Source: Psychroflexus torquis ATCC 700755
Lineage (GTDB): Bacteria; Bacteroidota; Bacteroidia; Flavobacteriales; Flavobacteriaceae
DNA length: 64,000 nt
Assembly: GCF_000153485.2 (NCBI RefSeq)
Contig: NC_018721.1
Span: forward strand, 1,426,001-1,490,000
Reading direction: 5' to 3'
Each line of letters starts with the position of its first letter. Position 1 is the first letter of the stretch. The position numbers and the translations under genes are program-made. Shown here piece after piece: positions 1-9,059 of this stretch. Below the pieces are notes generated by a model. The model was not told the DNA's origin. It saw only the letters and a list, made by a program, of their open reading frames with translations, and made no database searches.

Positions 1-915
<915 letters not shown>

Positions 916-923
916 TTTTTTTA

Positions 924-1022
924 ATTTATATGTCCCTTGTCGGGCAGGAATTAGCACCTTTCAACACTTTGTTGAGGTTGCCGAGGGTCGCGGAGCCTGT
1001 CTCTCGCCTCTTCTTTATAAAT
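924..1022 (-). promoter_or_regulatory. SAM-I (S-box) riboswitch of metY
   Basis: On the - strand the conserved S-box blocks appear in order: AAGAAGAGGCGAGAGACAGG, CUCGGCAACCUC, then GGUGCUAAUUCCUGCCCGAC. P1 is formed by ATTTATA (1016-1022) and its complement TATAAAT (924-930). It binds S-adenosylmethionine and represses downstream Met/Cys genes when SAM is high. It lies about 240 nt before metY, with a leader ORF and hairpin in between. Confidence 0.92.
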
Positions 1023-1142
1023 CACACACCAGTTAGTGGTCAATGATATAGCAAATATAAAATAGGATTTTTGTTCTACCTATTCAAAAAAAGCCTAATA
1101 CGTTAAAAATAAGTTAATAATATTGCGGGGGTTTCTTCAATG

Positions 1143-1171
1143 AAAAAAGCCCTGAATTTCAGGGCTTTTTT
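1143..1171. terminator. Bidirectional Rho-independent terminator, no annotated gene ending at it
   Basis: Stem AAAAAAGCCCTGAA (1143-1156) pairs with TTCAGGGCTTTTTT (1158-1171), with A- and T-runs on both sides. The neighbours, metY and recA, are both transcribed away from it, so it must end some other transcript. The candidate is the structured RNA read on the - strand from about 1305. Confidence 0.8.
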
Positions 1172-1304
1172 AAAATGTTGTCAAAAACAACAAAGTTTGG
1201 CTAATTCGTTGTTATACATTTTTATAATAGTCAAAATATAACAACGTCAGCCCCCATCGATTTTACAACTACACACGGTGGTAAATGAGAATGATACCCC
1301 GTGT
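1143..1304 (-). ncRNA. Candidate small structured RNA between metY and recA
   Basis: Read on the - strand, three helices follow one another. The first is at 1273-1304 (ACACGG / CCGTGT arms). The second is at 1199-1252, with arms CGTTGTTATA (1207-1216) and TATAACAACG (1237-1246) plus an outer GGCT/AGCC pair. The third is the terminator at 1143-1171. No ORF explains this, and only a - strand transcript puts the terminator last. It starts GGGGGCTGA, recalling tmRNA, but it is far too short and lacks a tag. Family unknown. Confidence 0.35.
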
Positions 1305-1444
1305 ACATTAGTTATAGATGTTTTAATTAGAAATTTCAAATTCTATCTTTACCATTTAGATACACAATAAACGAATGGTTGCGTGAATAACAACAATATT
1401 AAAAAGAAATACTATTTTTACAAAAACGAATTCAAATAAAAAAC

Positions 1445-2467
1445 ATGGCAAAAGAGAATAGCGAGAAAGATGCAAAGTTGAAAGCCCTTCAATTGACTTT
1501 AGACAAGCTAGACAAGACTTACGGTAAGGGAACAGTGATGAAGATGAGTGACCAAGCTGTTCAAGATATAGAGGCGATTTCTTCCGGCTCTTTAGGTCTG
1601 AATTTGGCTTTGGGTGTTGGAGGTTATCCTAGGGGAAGAGTTGTTGAAATATATGGACCAGAATCATCAGGAAAAACAACTTTGGCACTGCACGCCATTG
1701 CAGAAGCTCAAAAAGCAGGAGGTATTGCTGCATTTATTGATGCAGAACATGCCTTTGACAGAACCTATGCAAAGAATTTAAACATTGATATTGATAACCT
1801 AATTATCTCTCAACCAGACCACGGTGAGCAAGCTTTAGAGATTACTGAAAACTTAATCCGTTCAGGAGCGATAGATATTATTGTTATTGACTCTGTTGCA
1901 GCTTTGACTCCAAAAAGTGAAATAGAAGGAGAGATGGGAGATTCCAAAATGGGCCTTCATGCAAGATTGATGTCTCAGGCATTAAGGAAAATGACCTCTA
2001 CAATTAGCAAAACCAATTGTACGGTGATCTTCATTAACCAATTGAGGGAGAAAATTGGGGTAATGTTTGGGAATCCAGAAACAACTACAGGGGGTAATGC
2101 ACTTAAATTTTATGCTTCTGTAAGGTTGGATATAAGACGATCTACTCAAATTAAAAATTCCAATAGTGATGTTTTGGGAAACAAAACCCGTGTGAAGGTG
2201 GTAAAAAACAAAGTGGCTCCACCTTTCAAAATGGCAGAATTTGATATCATGTATGGAACTGGGGTTTCAAAGATAGGTGAGATCATAGACATTGGTGTTG
2301 ATTATGAAATTATCAAGAAAGCGGGGTCTTGGTTTAGCTATGAAGAGACAAAGCTAGGGCAAGGTAGAGATGCAGTAAAAACATTACTTCTCGATAACCC
2401 TGAGCTTATGGAAGAATTAGAAGTGAAGATTATAAAAGCCATTAAGGTGGCCAAAGAAGTTAATTAA
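1445..2467 (+). CDS. recA: Recombinase RecA
   Basis: DNA-dependent ATPase that forms filaments on single-stranded DNA, catalyses strand exchange and stimulates LexA-type self-cleavage. It is 340 aa, normal length. Walker A is GPESSGKT at residues 71-78, preceded by the RecA block [19 protein letters not shown]. The loop-2 motif [20 protein letters not shown] is intact. The start is [16 protein letters not shown], usual for Bacteroidota RecA, and the C-terminal acidic tail is short. It is a single-gene unit with its own terminator just downstream. No SOS box can be recognised in front. Confidence 0.98.
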   Translation: MAKENSEKDAKLKALQLTLDKLDKTYGKGTVMKMSDQAVQDIEAISSGSLGLNLALGVGGYPRGRVVEIYGPESSGKTTLALHAIAEAQKAGGIAAFIDAEHAFDRTYAKNLNIDIDNLIISQPDHGEQALEITENLIRSGAIDIIVIDSVAALTPKSEIEGEMGDSKMGLHARLMSQALRKMTSTISKTNCTVIFINQLREKIGVMFGNPETTTGGNALKFYASVRLDIRRSTQIKNSNSDVLGNKTRVKVVKNKVAPPFKMAEFDIMYGTGVSKIGEIIDIGVDYEIIKKAGSWFSYEETKLGQGRDAVKTLLLDNPELMEELEVKIIKAIKVAKEVN

Positions 2468-2494
2468 ATTCAAGCTTTGATAAAAAGATTTGTG

Positions 2495-2527
2495 AAAAAA
2501 CCGGGTTTTAAGCCTCGGTTTTTTTTG
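2495..2527 (+). terminator. Terminator of recA
   Basis: AAAAAACCG, a roughly 13 nt loop region, then CGGTTTTTTTT, 28 bases after the recA stop. A Rho-independent hairpin with a strong T-run. Confidence 0.8.
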
Positions 2528-2598
2528 TGCTATAAGTTTATTATATTTAACCACGCAACCTTTATGTAAATAGATCGTCTATTAATAAACAATTATTA

Positions 2599-3021
2599 AT
2601 GAAATTACAAAGCATAATTCTTATTGTCTTAATTTTTAGCACGGTTGTATTGATGGGCTGTGATGTAGAAGGTAATAGTTTTTTTCAAAGTACTCAAGTC
2701 TCTCCTGTTTTAAGTGTTAATGTACCCGACACGATGGTTATTGGGGAATCTTATTCTCTAGAGGTTACTTACCAAAAGGACTCTGACTGCCACATCTTTT
2801 CAAACTTTGAAGTTCAACCACAAGGGGATAGTTTGGTTTTCGTTAGAGCGATTACATTATTTACACAAGCCTCAAATTGTAGCCAAGATGCGTTAGCTGA
2901 ATTAAAAGGACTGGAATTTGACAATACATTTGAAACTAATTTCATTTTTAAATTTTTAAAGGATGTTGATAATGAGGGTGATCCTGTTTATATAGATAAA
3001 GAAGTTATTGTTATAGAATAA
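2599..3021 (+). CDS. Lipoprotein of unknown function, first gene of an ECF-sigma operon
   Basis: 140 aa. The N-terminus MKLQSIILIVLIFSTVVLMGC is a lipoprotein signal peptide with lipobox VLMGC (Cys21), so it should be lipidated and periplasmic or on the outer membrane. The mature part is acidic, with a predicted beta-rich Ig-like character (PDTMVIGESYSLEVTY) and two further cysteines. The stop codon is directly followed by the ATG of the sigma factor gene, so the two are cotranscribed. It may sense a surface or envelope signal for the sigma system, but that is only context. No family recognised. Confidence 0.85.
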   Translation: MKLQSIILIVLIFSTVVLMGCDVEGNSFFQSTQVSPVLSVNVPDTMVIGESYSLEVTYQKDSDCHIFSNFEVQPQGDSLVFVRAITLFTQASNCSQDALAELKGLEFDNTFETNFIFKFLKDVDNEGDPVYIDKEVIVIE

Positions 3022-3573
3022 ATGGAGTTAAAAAAACTAATAAAGCGCTGTAAAGAACAGGATATCTCGTCACAAAAACTTTTGTATGAGATGTTCTCAA
3101 GTGTGCTATTTAGTATTTCATTAAAATATTCAAGAAATTATGCAGAGGCAGAAGATAATCTTCAAGATGCCTTTATTCAAATTTTCGAAAAGATACATCA
3201 GTTTGAACATAAGGGATCCTTTGAAGGGTGGTTAAAACGGATTACGGTTAATATTTGCTTGCAACGCTATAGAAGTCAGAAGGTTTTTGAACTTGTAAAT
3301 GAGGATGCTTTACAAGCAGATGACGCTTATATAGTTGATGAAGACTACTCTCTATCTTTTCTGTTGAACTGTATCCAAAATTTACCAAACCGATATAGAC
3401 TTGTATTTAACCTATATGTCCTTGATGGATTTTCGCATAATGAAATTGCATTAAAACTCAAGATATCGGAAGGCACCTCAAAATCTAACCTTTCTAGAGC
3501 CAAAGATATTTTACGTAAAAAAATAAACGCAATCAACGAAGAAGGAATGTATTCTTATAAAATTGATAATTAA
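3022..3573 (+). CDS. ECF-type RNA polymerase sigma factor
   Basis: 183 aa. Sigma-70 region 2 is at about residues 20-88 (YAEAEDNLQDAFIQIFEKIHQF). Region 4 is at about 115-165 and has the helix-turn-helix GFSHNEIALKLKISEGTSKS. Region 3 is absent, as in extracytoplasmic-function sigma factors. It directs RNA polymerase to envelope-response promoters. It abuts the upstream lipoprotein gene and is 3 nt from the downstream membrane protein, which has the N-terminal layout of an anti-sigma partner. The target regulon is not visible. Confidence 0.95.
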   Translation: MELKKLIKRCKEQDISSQKLLYEMFSSVLFSISLKYSRNYAEAEDNLQDAFIQIFEKIHQFEHKGSFEGWLKRITVNICLQRYRSQKVFELVNEDALQADDAYIVDEDYSLSFLLNCIQNLPNRYRLVFNLYVLDGFSHNEIALKLKISEGTSKSNLSRAKDILRKKINAINEEGMYSYKIDN

Positions 3574-3576
3574 GTT

Positions 3577-4941
3577 ATGAGACCTTCAAAACATATCGAC
3601 CGACTGTTTCAAGAAAGTTTTAAAGACTTTCAAGAATCTCCTTCTCCAAAAGTTTGGAAGGGTATTGAGAAAAAACTGTCTGAAAAAAAACGCAGAAATA
3701 AAATTATTCCATTTTGGTGGAGAGCGGCTTCCATTGCAGCAATGCTTACTTTGTTTTTTTCGATAGGGTTTTTCTATCAGAATAAAATTAATACGCAAAA
3801 ACCTATTTTGACGACTAGATCGCTCGAAAATCTAAAGATAGGAGGAACAGGTTTGTTGGAAACTCTCACAAAACAGGAGTATGGTTTTAGCTCGGTCAAC
3901 AATCGGTTAACAAAATATGAGAATAATTTAGAATCACTTTTTACTTTCCAAACCATTATAGAAATTGAAGAAACGGTAAAAGAGGTTGAGCAAAACAAAT
4001 TGAATTCTTCAAGGTTGGCTCAAACTTCAGTTAATGCTAATAGTATGCCTTTTACATCGTTAGTATCTAATTCAATGTCAAATTTTGAAGTCTCTAAAAC
4101 CATAGCAAATGAGACGTTAAAGTCTGAAAATAGAAAGAAAAAGTCCATATTTGATGTCATAAAAGAGCAAAATAAAAACATTGTTATAGAAGAAACAAAA
4201 CTCCCTCATCAATGGGAGATTCAACCAAATATTGCTCCAGTATTCATGAATTCATTTAATGGAGGAAATGCTATAAATGAGGAGTTACAAGGAAAAACCA
4301 GCAGCAATGCAAATGTATCTTATGGTATAAACGTAGCTTATGCTATTAACAGAAAGGTTAAAATAAGAGCGGGAGTTAACCAAGTTGCCATGGGGTATAA
4401 TACTCAGAATGTTATTTTATCTACTACTTCCTCTTCCTTTAGAGATCAAGGGGTTCAGTCGGATAACTTTGTCTCTAAAGCTTCTATAGGGAATGTTTCG
4501 TTTATCAATGGAAATTCAAGAACTAATCCCTCAAACCAAGCGTCCTCTAACTTCCCAAGACCTTCTTCTGGATTCAGTTCGACTGGAAGACTAAGCCATG
4601 AGTTAGGGTTTTTAGAGGTTCCCTTAGAAATAGAATACGCCTTATTAGATTCAAAACTTGGGATTCATATTTTAGGAGGTGGTAGTACATTTCTGCTCAA
4701 TAACAATGAAATCTTTTTTGAAGAAGGTGGAACATCCTCAAACATCGGTGAAGCAGATAATCTTAACGACTTTAGTTTTAGTGCTAATTTTGGAATTGGG
4801 TTTGACTATTCTATTTCAAAAAAATTATCTCTCAATTTAGAACCAAAACTTATGTATCAGATCAACACCTTCCAAAGTAATACAACAGATTTTCAGCCTT
4901 ATTTTTTCGGAGTATATTCAGGCATAAAACTGAAGTTTTAA
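3577..4941 (+). CDS. Membrane-tethered porin-family-like protein, probable anti-sigma partner
   Basis: 454 aa. A basic cytoplasmic N-terminus of about 48 residues (HIDRLFQESFKDFQ...KVWKGIEKKL) is followed by one membrane segment (AASIAAMLTLFFSIGFFY, about 50-67). A long outer part ends in a beta-barrel-like region (INVAYAINRKVKIRAGVNQ ... ILGGGSTFLLNNNE ... FFGVYSGIKLKF). This layout is common next to ECF sigma genes in Bacteroidota: the N-terminus may hold the sigma factor and the outer region may sense the envelope. The anti-sigma role is inferred from position and topology; no zinc-binding motif is seen. Confidence 0.8.
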   Translation: MRPSKHIDRLFQESFKDFQESPSPKVWKGIEKKLSEKKRRNKIIPFWWRAASIAAMLTLFFSIGFFYQNKINTQKPILTTRSLENLKIGGTGLLETLTKQEYGFSSVNNRLTKYENNLESLFTFQTIIEIEETVKEVEQNKLNSSRLAQTSVNANSMPFTSLVSNSMSNFEVSKTIANETLKSENRKKKSIFDVIKEQNKNIVIEETKLPHQWEIQPNIAPVFMNSFNGGNAINEELQGKTSSNANVSYGINVAYAINRKVKIRAGVNQVAMGYNTQNVILSTTSSSFRDQGVQSDNFVSKASIGNVSFINGNSRTNPSNQASSNFPRPSSGFSSTGRLSHELGFLEVPLEIEYALLDSKLGIHILGGGSTFLLNNNEIFFEEGGTSSNIGEADNLNDFSFSANFGIGFDYSISKKLSLNLEPKLMYQINTFQSNTTDFQPYFFGVYSGIKLKF

Positions 4942-5003
4942 GTTAATAAAGCAGTCTTATTGGAAAACTTTTTAGAGCAATGTTAATTATGTTAGTAAAA
5001 AAA

Positions 5004-5011
5004 TTAACTTT
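5004..5011 (+). promoter_or_regulatory. Bacteroidota -7 box before the HU-SPOR gene
   Basis: TAACTTTG fits the TAnnTTTG consensus and lies only 6 bases before the ATG, implying a very short or nearly leaderless mRNA. The -33 element is not obvious. Confidence 0.5.
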
Positions 5012-5017
5012 GTTTAT

Positions 5018-5974
5018 ATGAAGGTTGAAAACTATATAAAGCAATTACTTTACAGGTACGAATGCGTTATTGTTCCTGGTTTCGGGGCGTTTGTAACTCA
5101 AAAGAGATCATCGGTTTACGATGACGAAGGGCATAGATTTACGCCTCCTTCCAATCATGTTACTTTTAATAAAGCTATACAGAACCAAGATGGGCTTTTA
5201 GCAGAAACAATTGCTAAAGCTGAATCTATGGACTTTGAGAGTGCAAAGTTTAAAATTAAGCTTTTTGTGGATGATTTTTTAACTGCTTTGTACCAAGACA
5301 AAACCCTTAAGCTATCTAAATTAGGGATATTTTCCTTAGACACAGAATTTAAGATTTCCTTCGAACCTGAGGAAACTGAAAATTATTTTGTAGACTCTTT
5401 TGGGTTGGAGGCTTTCGGTTTAATAGGCTTGGCAAAATCTGAATTAAGTTTAGATAAAGCTGAAAAAGAGGATCCTTCTGAACTCACGCTAGCAGAGTTA
5501 ACTTCAGAAGAAAAACACATTTCAAAAACAAAACTATATTTTAAGTATGCAGCCATAGGAATTCTAGCTATAGGCTTGGCGAGTTTTATTGGTTTGTACC
5601 AATACAACGACTATGTGATTTCGCATAACTATACCGAATCTCAAAAGGCTGAAACTCTCTTACAGGAAAGAATACAAGCCGCTGAATTTAATTTTACGCT
5701 TTCCAATTTAGACCTAGAAACCAATAGGGTAGAAACTATCTTACCCAAATACCATATCATAGCCGGAGCGTTTAGAGTTAAAGCTAATGCTGAACGGAAA
5801 GTTAAGCTTTTACAACAAGAAGGCTATTCTGCTACATTGATTGGTAAGAACGCTTATGGATTACATCAAGTGGCCTTTGCGAGTTATTCCGATCAGGAAT
5901 CGGCTTTAAATTCTCTTGAAAAGATAAAATCCATAGAGAATCCAAATGCTTGGCTATTTGTTAAGCAACTTTAA
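5018..5974 (+). CDS. HU-like / SPOR domain membrane protein
   Basis: 318 aa. The N-terminal ~110 residues (MKVENYIKQLLYRYECVIVPGFGAFVT) match the bacterial HU-CCDC81 DNA-binding fold. A membrane helix follows at about 172-193 (YAAIGILAIGLASFIGLY). The C-terminal 75 residues (YHIIAGAFRVKANAERKVKLLQQEGYSA) form a SPOR domain, which binds denuded peptidoglycan at the division septum. The protein may therefore link chromosome and cell wall at the septum; this is inferred from domain content. Both domains are complete. It is a monocistronic gene with its own -7 box. Confidence 0.9.
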   Translation: MKVENYIKQLLYRYECVIVPGFGAFVTQKRSSVYDDEGHRFTPPSNHVTFNKAIQNQDGLLAETIAKAESMDFESAKFKIKLFVDDFLTALYQDKTLKLSKLGIFSLDTEFKISFEPEETENYFVDSFGLEAFGLIGLAKSELSLDKAEKEDPSELTLAELTSEEKHISKTKLYFKYAAIGILAIGLASFIGLYQYNDYVISHNYTESQKAETLLQERIQAAEFNFTLSNLDLETNRVETILPKYHIIAGAFRVKANAERKVKLLQQEGYSATLIGKNAYGLHQVAFASYSDQESALNSLEKIKSIENPNAWLFVKQL

Positions 5975-5997
5975 GATTCCATTTACACTACAAACCT

Positions 5998-6005
5998 TAT
6001 CTTTG
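5998..6005 (+). promoter_or_regulatory. Bacteroidota -7 box before the thioesterase gene
   Basis: TATCTTTG matches TAnnTTTG, 13 bases before the ATG. An imperfect -33 region (ATTTACAC) lies about 15-20 bases upstream. Confidence 0.55.
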
Positions 6006-6018
6006 CAAAAAAGTAGTA

Positions 6019-6537
6019 ATGGAAGTTAAATATCCTGAAGATTCAAAGACTATACTAACCGATTTGGTTTTACCTAGTGAAACCAATCCACTCAACAACT
6101 TGTTTGGTGGAGAGTTGTTAGCTAGGATGGATCGAGCAGCAAGTATTGCGGCAAGGAGGCATTCTAGGCGTATAGTGGTGACAGCATCTGTTAATCACGT
6201 TGCATTTAACAAAGCCATTCCTTTAGGTAGTGTTGTGACTGTTGAAGCTAAAGTCACTAGAAGTTTCAAAACGTCTATGGAGATTTTTCTAGATGTATGG
6301 ATAGAAGATAGAGAAAGCGGTAAGCGCTCTAAAGCTAACGAAGCCATTTATACCTTTGTTGCTGTGGATGATACTGGCAACCCAGTTCAAGTCCCAAGGC
6401 TGGAGCCGCAAACAGAACTCGAAAAAGAGAGATATGATGCCGCCCTTAGGCGTAAACAACTTAGCTTAGTCCTAGCTGGTAAAATGAAACCAAAAGACGC
6501 TACCGAATTAAAAGCCTTATTTGAAAACGATAAATAA
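6019..6537 (+). CDS. Acyl-CoA thioesterase (hotdog fold, YciA-like)
   Basis: 172 aa. Hydrolyses acyl-CoA to free acid and CoA in the cytoplasm. The hotdog block NPLNNLFGGELLARMDRAAS contains the N...G-G-LL-D pattern, and VNHVAFNKAIPLGSVVTVEA follows. The family is usually 130-170 aa, and the C-terminus carries a charged tail (about 130-172). The chain length it prefers cannot be told. A 5 nt gap separates it from the next gene, suggesting cotranscription. Confidence 0.93.
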   Translation: MEVKYPEDSKTILTDLVLPSETNPLNNLFGGELLARMDRAASIAARRHSRRIVVTASVNHVAFNKAIPLGSVVTVEAKVTRSFKTSMEIFLDVWIEDRESGKRSKANEAIYTFVAVDDTGNPVQVPRLEPQTELEKERYDAALRRKQLSLVLAGKMKPKDATELKALFENDK

Positions 6538-6542
6538 ATAAT

Positions 6543-6980
6543 ATGTACCAAGCTTTACAAACTGTTCATTCATACTGGGCTTATCTAGTCCTTTTAGTAC
6601 TTACCCTCGCTACCTTCAACGCTATTATTAAGACGTTAGGGAAAAAATATTTTGGGCCTCCAGATTTTAGAATTTCACTTTTTACATTGATTGTGTCTCA
6701 CATTCAACTGCTTATAGGTCTTATAATTTATTTTGTAAGTCCTTACTTCTCCGCTTTTTCTGAAGTAGGTATGAAAGGGGTTATGGCAGATAGTGTGTTG
6801 AGATTGTATCTCATTGAGCACCCTTTAACTATGATAATTGCTATTATTCTTATAACAGCAGGCTATAGCAAACACAAAAAGAAATTAGCTTCCAATAAGA
6901 AATTTAGGACGATTGCAATTTTTTATGCCTTAGCCCTATTGTTGATACTTTCTAGGATACCCTGGAATGCTTGGTTCTAA
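6543..6980 (+). CDS. Conserved four-helix membrane protein (cytochrome b-like, unknown function)
   Basis: 145 aa with four hydrophobic segments (about 12-30, 45-66, 92-112, 123-141). Histidines are present in HSYWAYL, SHIQLLIG and EHPLTMI. Such proteins are often labelled cytochrome B in Bacteroidota, but haem binding is not shown here. It lies 5 nt after the thioesterase gene and is the last gene before a repeat-rich gap. Confidence 0.75.
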   Translation: MYQALQTVHSYWAYLVLLVLTLATFNAIIKTLGKKYFGPPDFRISLFTLIVSHIQLLIGLIIYFVSPYFSAFSEVGMKGVMADSVLRLYLIEHPLTMIIAIILITAGYSKHKKKLASNKKFRTIAIFYALALLLILSRIPWNAWF

Positions 6981-6993
6981 ACTTTACTAGTTA

Positions 6994-7179
6994 ATACCAA
7001 TTTATAATTCAAATGTCGTATAAAATTAGTTTCTTTTTCACTTACTAATCGTCATAAAATAGAACCGTAACTATTGCTATGCTTATATTTTTTCCCTCAA
7101 CTAAGTAAAAAACCTGTGCTGAGCTACGTCGTAGTATAATTCAAATCTTTAATGCATCCTTTAAAAACTAAATTGGTAT
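6994..7179. repeat. MITE copy 1
   Basis: About 186 bp, bounded by ATACCAATTTA and its complement TAAATTGGTAT. It contains the family block CTGTGCTGAGCTACGTCGTAG. It is related to copies at 7344, 54505, 56362 and 56911. It has no coding capacity and is diverged internally. Confidence 0.75.
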
Positions 7180-7343
7180 AAGTCGTATGTTTTATTAAAT
7201 AGGGCTTGCTGATTTTCTTATAATTATAATCTATTAAATTAAGCATCAGTGTTTTATACAATTGAACTTTTACTAGCAAAAGTTAGAAGGCTATTTTAAA
7301 AAAAAAGAATTATAAGTACAATTTAAATTAATGTTTTTAAATA

Positions 7344-7505
7344 ATACCAAATTATATTTATAATGCCGTATGAATAAATTGAATTATTTTTTGATTGATT
7401 GAAATCAAAAATAACTAGCATAGCCTTAGCTACGGTAATTATTTTTGATGAAAAGCAGGCGAAAAAGAAACGATTTATTGCGTCATTATAGGTCTAATTT
7501 GGTAT
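7344..7505. repeat. MITE copy 2
   Basis: 162 bp, starting ATACCAAATTATATTTATAA and ending CTAATTTGGTAT, so it has terminal inverted repeats. The core holds a long hairpin (AAAAATAACTAGCATAGC / GCTACGGTAATTATTTTT). It is nearly the reverse complement of the copy at 56362-56519. It sits in the gene-free stretch 6981-7530, where I see nothing else. Confidence 0.85.
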
Positions 7506-7530
7506 AAGTTAATGCTGATATATACATTAT

Positions 7531-7569
7531 AAAAAAAGCCCTTTAAATATGATTTAAAGGGCTTTTTTT
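7531..7569. terminator. Terminator after rpmA
   Basis: A perfect 18 bp stem (7531-7548 with 7552-7569) around GCCCTTTAAAT/ATTTAAAGGGC with A/T runs on both sides. It lies 19 bases past the rpmA stop on the - strand. Confidence 0.88.
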
Positions 7570-7587
7570 AATGAAATGATTACTTAG

Positions 7588-7848
7588 TTATGCTTCAAAC
7601 GGTTGAATATGAACAAAAGATTTATCATTTTTTGTTTTCTTGAAATGTACGATTCCATCAACTCTAGCATGTAATGTATGGTCTTTTCCAGCATATACAT
7701 TATCACCAGGATTATGAGCAGTACCTCTTTGTCTCAAGATAATATTACCTGAGATAGCAGGCTGTCCACCAAAAATCTTGACGCCTAGACGTTTTGATTG
7801 TGATTCTCTTCCGTTTTTTGAACTTCCAACACCTTTCTTATGTGCCAT
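7588..7848 (-). CDS. rpmA: 50S ribosomal protein L27
   Basis: 86 aa. Large-subunit protein near the peptidyl-transferase centre. It begins [20 protein letters not shown], without the cleavable N-terminal extension of Firmicutes L27, and continues [20 protein letters not shown]. It is the second gene of the rplU-rpmA operon, 23 nt after rplU, and ends at a strong terminator. Confidence 0.98.
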   Translation of the reverse strand: MAHKKGVGSSKNGRESQSKRLGVKIFGGQPAISGNIILRQRGTAHNPGDNVYAGKDHTLHARVDGIVHFKKTKNDKSFVHIQPFEA

Positions 7849-7871
7849 GATGTTTAATTTTTAAGTTTAAT

Positions 7872-8369
7872 TTACTTTTTACTTAATAACTCAATGAGTT
7901 CTGCTTTTTTCAAAGCAGAGTATCCTTCTAAGCCTTTTTCTTTAGCCATTTCTTTTAGTTCAGCAACAGTGTGCTCACTAAAGTCTGGATTAGCTTCATT
8001 GGCCTCAACTTTCTTCTCCTCTTTTTTAGGTGAAGCAGTGACATTCTTTTTTCCTCCAGAAACAGAAATACCTTCGATGTGAATTTCAGTAAGATACTGG
8101 CGATGGCCATTTTTCTTACGGTATCCTTTTCTTCTTTTCTTTTTAAAGACAATAACTTTGTCTCCTTTCAAGTGCTTGACGACTTTAGCGTCAACAGAAG
8201 CACCATCTATAGCTGGGGCGCCAAGAGTAATGTTGTCTCCGTCTGAATGTAAAAGAACTTTATCGAAAGATACGTTAGTACCTTCATCTTCTTTTAAACG
8301 GTGGACAAACACTTTCTGATCTTTCGCAACTTTAAATTGCTGCCCTGCTATCTCTACAATTGCATACAT
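7872..8369 (-). CDS. rplU: 50S ribosomal protein L21 with C-terminal extension
   Basis: 165 aa, against about 100-105 for standard L21. The L21 domain fills residues 1-105 ([16 protein letters not shown] ... [24 protein letters not shown]). The extra part has a Lys/Glu-rich linker ([19 protein letters not shown]) and a SAP/HeH-like helical end ([20 protein letters not shown]). Similar extensions occur in Bacteroidota L21. The Met at 8369 is chosen over an upstream one because the family's conserved N-terminus starts there and the -7 box lies just before it. Confidence 0.96.
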   Translation of the reverse strand: MYAIVEIAGQQFKVAKDQKVFVHRLKEDEGTNVSFDKVLLHSDGDNITLGAPAIDGASVDAKVVKHLKGDKVIVFKKKRRKGYRKKNGHRQYLTEIHIEGISVSGGKKNVTASPKKEEKKVEANEANPDFSEHTVAELKEMAKEKGLEGYSALKKAELIELLSKK

Positions 8370-8405
8370 AGTGTTTATTTGTTTAGTTTTACTAAAAATA
8401 GTTTG

Positions 8406-8436
8406 CAAATATAGTACTTTAAAAATAAACGAGCAA
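8406..8436 (-). promoter_or_regulatory. Promoter of rplU-rpmA
   Basis: On the - strand a -33 TTGC (8433-8436) is followed after 19 bp by TATATTTG (8406-8413), a full match to the Bacteroidota -33/-7 pattern. It lies 37 bases before the rplU start. Confidence 0.75.
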
Positions 8437-8457
8437 TAAAAATAACCGAAGCCTTAA

Positions 8458-8898
8458 TTACTCTTTAATCTTGTTTTTAAAGAGTTGCATAAAGGAAAGA
8501 GTTAAGACTATAGTAGTTGCTAAGCCTGATAAAAGTACTGTAAAAGCAAAAACACCAACACCGGTATTGTAAGAATTAAAAAAATTCTCTGCAATTTTAC
8601 TTATAAAGTCAGGGTCAACTTCAGTAGCATAAACAGCCATAAAAAACGTAAAAATAATAGTCGCCAAAAACCCAGTGACAATCCCAGCTTGAAAACCAGT
8701 GGTGTAATTGTATTCGGATTTCTTCTCTATTCTTTTATAACGGATGGACTCAAAAATAGCAAAACCAGTAATAACTCCATTAAATATACTAAATAAAGGA
8801 TTAATATGGAGGTTGAACAATGACAGCACTAAGAAATAAGCAATTAATGACGAAGTCAACGCTATGCCAAATCTTACGGATAATACAAATCGATTCAT
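8458..8898 (-). CDS. DUF4199-like membrane protein
   Basis: 146 aa with four predicted membrane helices (about 10-27, 32-50, 71-91, 118-140). The motif YNYTTGFQAGIVTGFLATIIFTFFMA is typical of the DUF4199 family of Bacteroidota, often encoded near glycosyltransferases or undecaprenyl genes. Function unknown. It is separate from rplU (the intergenic region contains the rplU promoter). Confidence 0.75.
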   Translation of the reverse strand: MNRFVLSVRFGIALTSSLIAYFLVLSLFNLHINPLFSIFNGVITGFAIFESIRYKRIEKKSEYNYTTGFQAGIVTGFLATIIFTFFMAVYATEVDPDFISKIAENFFNSYNTGVGVFAFTVLLSGLATTIVLTLSFMQLFKNKIKE

Positions 8899-9059
8899 GA
8901 ATATGTTTTATCTGCTAATATATTAAAATTACTTGTAGATAGGAATTTACTGTTAAATTGATAAAGTCTTAAGGATTTATTAATTAGTTCATAAATCCTC
9001 AATGTTGTAACTTTTTGTCTATTTTTATACCAACTATTTATAACCAAAACAATAAAAAA

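Noticed and set aside
1199..1304. Possible tmRNA because the - strand transcript starts GGGGGCTGA
   Set aside because: Far too short, no tag reading frame and no tRNA-like domain.
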